7,033 nucleotides of DNA from Bordetella parapertussis (GTDB taxonomy: Bacteria; Pseudomonadota; Gammaproteobacteria; Burkholderiales; Burkholderiaceae_B), in contig CAMBLP010000109.1 of NCBI GenBank assembly GCA_945868195.1, positions 1-7,033 of the forward strand, in the 5' to 3' direction. The notes under the pieces were generated by a model, which was not told the origin of the DNA, did not search any database, and was given only the letters and a program-made list of their open reading frames with translations. This document shows positions 5,850 to 7,033 of this stretch, in pieces (the stretch's first letter is position 1; each line of letters starts with the position of its first letter). The translations under genes and the position numbers were made by a program.

Positions 5850-6701
5850 TTACTTCAAACTGAATTTTTTACTTCGGACAAAAGCGCCGAAATCGGCGCG
5901 CTCCGGAACGGAATAATGACGGGCCTTGTCTTCGGACCAGCCATTGAAATCTGCATCCGGATAAATATTTGAATGACGCTGCCTGCGAAGTGGAAACAAC
6001 GCGTGACGACGTGCGTCATAGTGATCGATCTGCTCCCTGAGACCTGACTCGCTGAACTGATTGAGGTGCGTGGTCACCGATCGAGGCAATCTCGGGGTGA
6101 TGCGCCCAGACTCCAGAGGGTAGCCAACGCAAAGACCTGCGATGGGAAAAACAGCTTCGGGCAGGCCTAGAAGCTCGCTGGTCTTTTCGGGGTGATTGCG
6201 GACGGCACTAATCGGAACTGTCACCAAGCCAACCGCCTCGGCTGCCCGAATAAACTGCGCGAGCACGATCCCTGCATCGACCGCCGCATTCATGAAATGA
6301 TCAAGGTGATCATTGGCAAAAGGTTTACCGCGCCATTGCCCGATCTGTCTGATCCTGCGGTTATTCCCGCAAAACATCAACAATACGGGTGCATCGTTGA
6401 TCCACGGCATGTCGGGAATCAAGTCTGCGATCGCTTTGACTCGGACTCGATCTGCGACATGGACGATGTCTGCTTGCTGTAAATCAGACTTAGATGGCGC
6501 AGAGAGCGCACAGGCGAACAACAAGTCAAGGAGTTCTTGTGGAATGGTTTGAGCAGACCATTTTCGGTGGGAGCTGTGTGTGAGCATCCGCAAGAGCTCT
6601 TCACCACCGACCAACGTATCCGGAACATGCACAGATTCGCCAAATCTCCTGAGGGCCGCATCGGCTATTTGTTCTGACAGCGTGACGGGGCTTTGCGGCA
6701 T
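5850..6701 (-). CDS. Nitroreductase-family flavoprotein (NAD(P)H-dependent, FMN)
   Basis: The 283-residue protein belongs to the nitroreductase superfamily: homodimeric FMN enzymes that use NAD(P)H to reduce nitro groups, quinones, flavins or related acceptors. The first 40 residues are an extension. The fold then begins with THSSHRKWSAQTIP (41-54), the Arg-containing strand-helix that holds the FMN phosphate. ACALSAPSKSDLQ (63-75) is a second FMN-contacting segment. GLVTVPISAVRN and IAGLCVGYPLESGRITPRLP (188-207) form the NfsA-like late core, followed by a C-terminal arm rich in Arg and aromatic residues. No signal peptide is seen. ATG 6701 has GGAG (6714-6711) 9 nt upstream and lies 3 nt after the msbA stop, so the two genes are likely cotranscribed. 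The substrate is not predictable; the family also includes dehalogenases and BluB-like enzymes, but nothing here points to those. Confidence 0.88.
   Translation of the reverse strand: MPQSPVTLSEQIADAALRRFGESVHVPDTLVGGEELLRMLTHSSHRKWSAQTIPQELLDLLFACALSAPSKSDLQQADIVHVADRVRVKAIADLIPDMPWINDAPVLLMFCGNNRRIRQIGQWRGKPFANDHLDHFMNAAVDAGIVLAQFIRAAEAVGLVTVPISAVRNHPEKTSELLGLPEAVFPIAGLCVGYPLESGRITPRLPRSVTTHLNQFSESGLREQIDHYDARRHALFPLRRQRHSNIYPDADFNGWSEDKARHYSVPERADFGAFVRSKKFSLK
5880..5899 (-). terminator. Terminator-like hairpin inside the end of the nitroreductase gene
   Basis: On the minus strand GCGCCG (5899-5894) pairs with CGGCGC (5889-5884) around a four-base loop, followed at once by TTTT (5883-5880). 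This six-pair, all-GC stem plus short U-run resembles a weak intrinsic terminator about 28 nt before the nitroreductase stop. It could reduce read-through from msbA and the nitroreductase gene into the amidase pair. The U-run is short and the sequence is coding, so it may be fortuitous. Confidence 0.4.
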
Positions 6702-6704
6702 GAT

Positions 6705-7033
6705 TCAGGTCTCCACATCTTCTCGGAATTGCATTTGATAGAGCGCGGCATAGGCGCCCCCGCGCGCGAGTAGCTCACTATGCGAGCCTTGCTCAACAAC
6801 CTTACCTTGATCCATCACGACGATCTTGTCCGCATTTTGAACAGTCGAGAGGCGATGCGCAATGACCAAAGTCGTCCGTCCCTTCATCAAGGTTTCCAGC
6901 GAGGCCTGAACCTGACGCTCGGACTCGTTGTCCAATGCTGAAGTCGCTTCGTCGAGAATCAAAATAGGTGCATTTTTAATCAGTGCACGGGCAATCGCGA
7001 GCCGTTGTCGTTGTCCTCCAGACAAGCGTGTCG
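6705..7033 (-). CDS. msbA: Lipid A exporter-like ABC transporter MsbA, C-terminal part (partial)
   Basis: Only the last 108 residues are present; the gene continues past the right edge. They cover the back half of the nucleotide-binding domain: signature LSGGQRQR, Walker [13 protein letters not shown] with the catalytic Glu and D-loop, and the switch His in VIAHRLS. The tail, [19 protein letters not shown], closely follows E. coli MsbA, which flips lipid A-core across the inner membrane as a homodimer. Other fused exporters (for example multidrug ABC half-transporters) share these motifs, so the MsbA name depends on the close C-terminal likeness. The reading frame continues upstream of LSGGQ through Thr-Arg codons to the edge, so no start lies in the window. 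The nitroreductase gene follows after 3 nt. Confidence 0.85.
   Translation of the reverse strand, partial: TRLSGGQRQRLAIARALIKNAPILILDEATSALDNESERQVQASLETLMKGRTTLVIAHRLSTVQNADKIVVMDQGKVVEQGSHSELLARGGAYAALYQMQFREDVET

Noticed and set aside
5831..5870. Direct repeat AAAAATTCAG twice, 30 bp apart, between the nitroreductase and AtzG-like genes
   Set aside because: Short and AT-rich, so likely by chance; no target-site or mobile-element structure surrounds it.

Overview
The window looks like ordinary chromosome from a betaproteobacterium, most likely Burkholderiales and possibly Alcaligenaceae. The evidence is a Bug-type (TctC) periplasmic binding protein, an RNase G and MsbA of proteobacterial type, mixed base composition and tightly packed genes. 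The genus cannot be fixed from the sequence alone. There is no sign of a phage, insertion sequence, CRISPR array or tRNA.

Positions 1-360 hold no credible protein gene. Read on the minus strand, they have the anatomy of a ribosomal RNA promoter and leader. An AT-rich upstream stretch precedes a near-perfect sigma-70 promoter (TTGACA, 17 bp, CATAAT). A boxB-like hairpin, a boxA (11 of 13 matches to the E. coli consensus) and a boxC-like GTGTGGGCGCT follow. The 16S gene itself would lie just beyond the left edge. Divergent from it, at 511-1974, is a complete ribonuclease G gene, whose known job in E. coli is trimming the 5' end of 16S rRNA.

Positions 2169-4210 on the plus strand form a two-gene unit: a secreted Bug/TctC solute-binding protein, then 2 nt later a stand-alone, zinc-site-bearing MetE C-terminal-type methyltransferase. 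A perfect 23-bp palindrome lies just inside the second gene. Its end converges on the minus-strand genes with only 7 nt between stop codons, and a hairpin spans both stops.

Positions 4218-7033 on the minus strand read right to left: the 3' end of an MsbA-like ABC exporter, a nitroreductase-family flavoprotein 3 nt later, a 70-residue GatC/AtzG-like (DUF4089-type) protein, and an amidase-signature hydrolase whose start overlaps the previous stop. The last two resemble the AtzG-AtzE pair, a small stabilising subunit and a catalytic amidase. A terminator-like hairpin inside the end of the nitroreductase gene may separate the amidase pair from the upstream genes. Physiological substrates of the binding protein, methyltransferase, nitroreductase and amidase cannot be read from the sequence. 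A small-molecule uptake and catabolism role is a reasonable but unproven inference.
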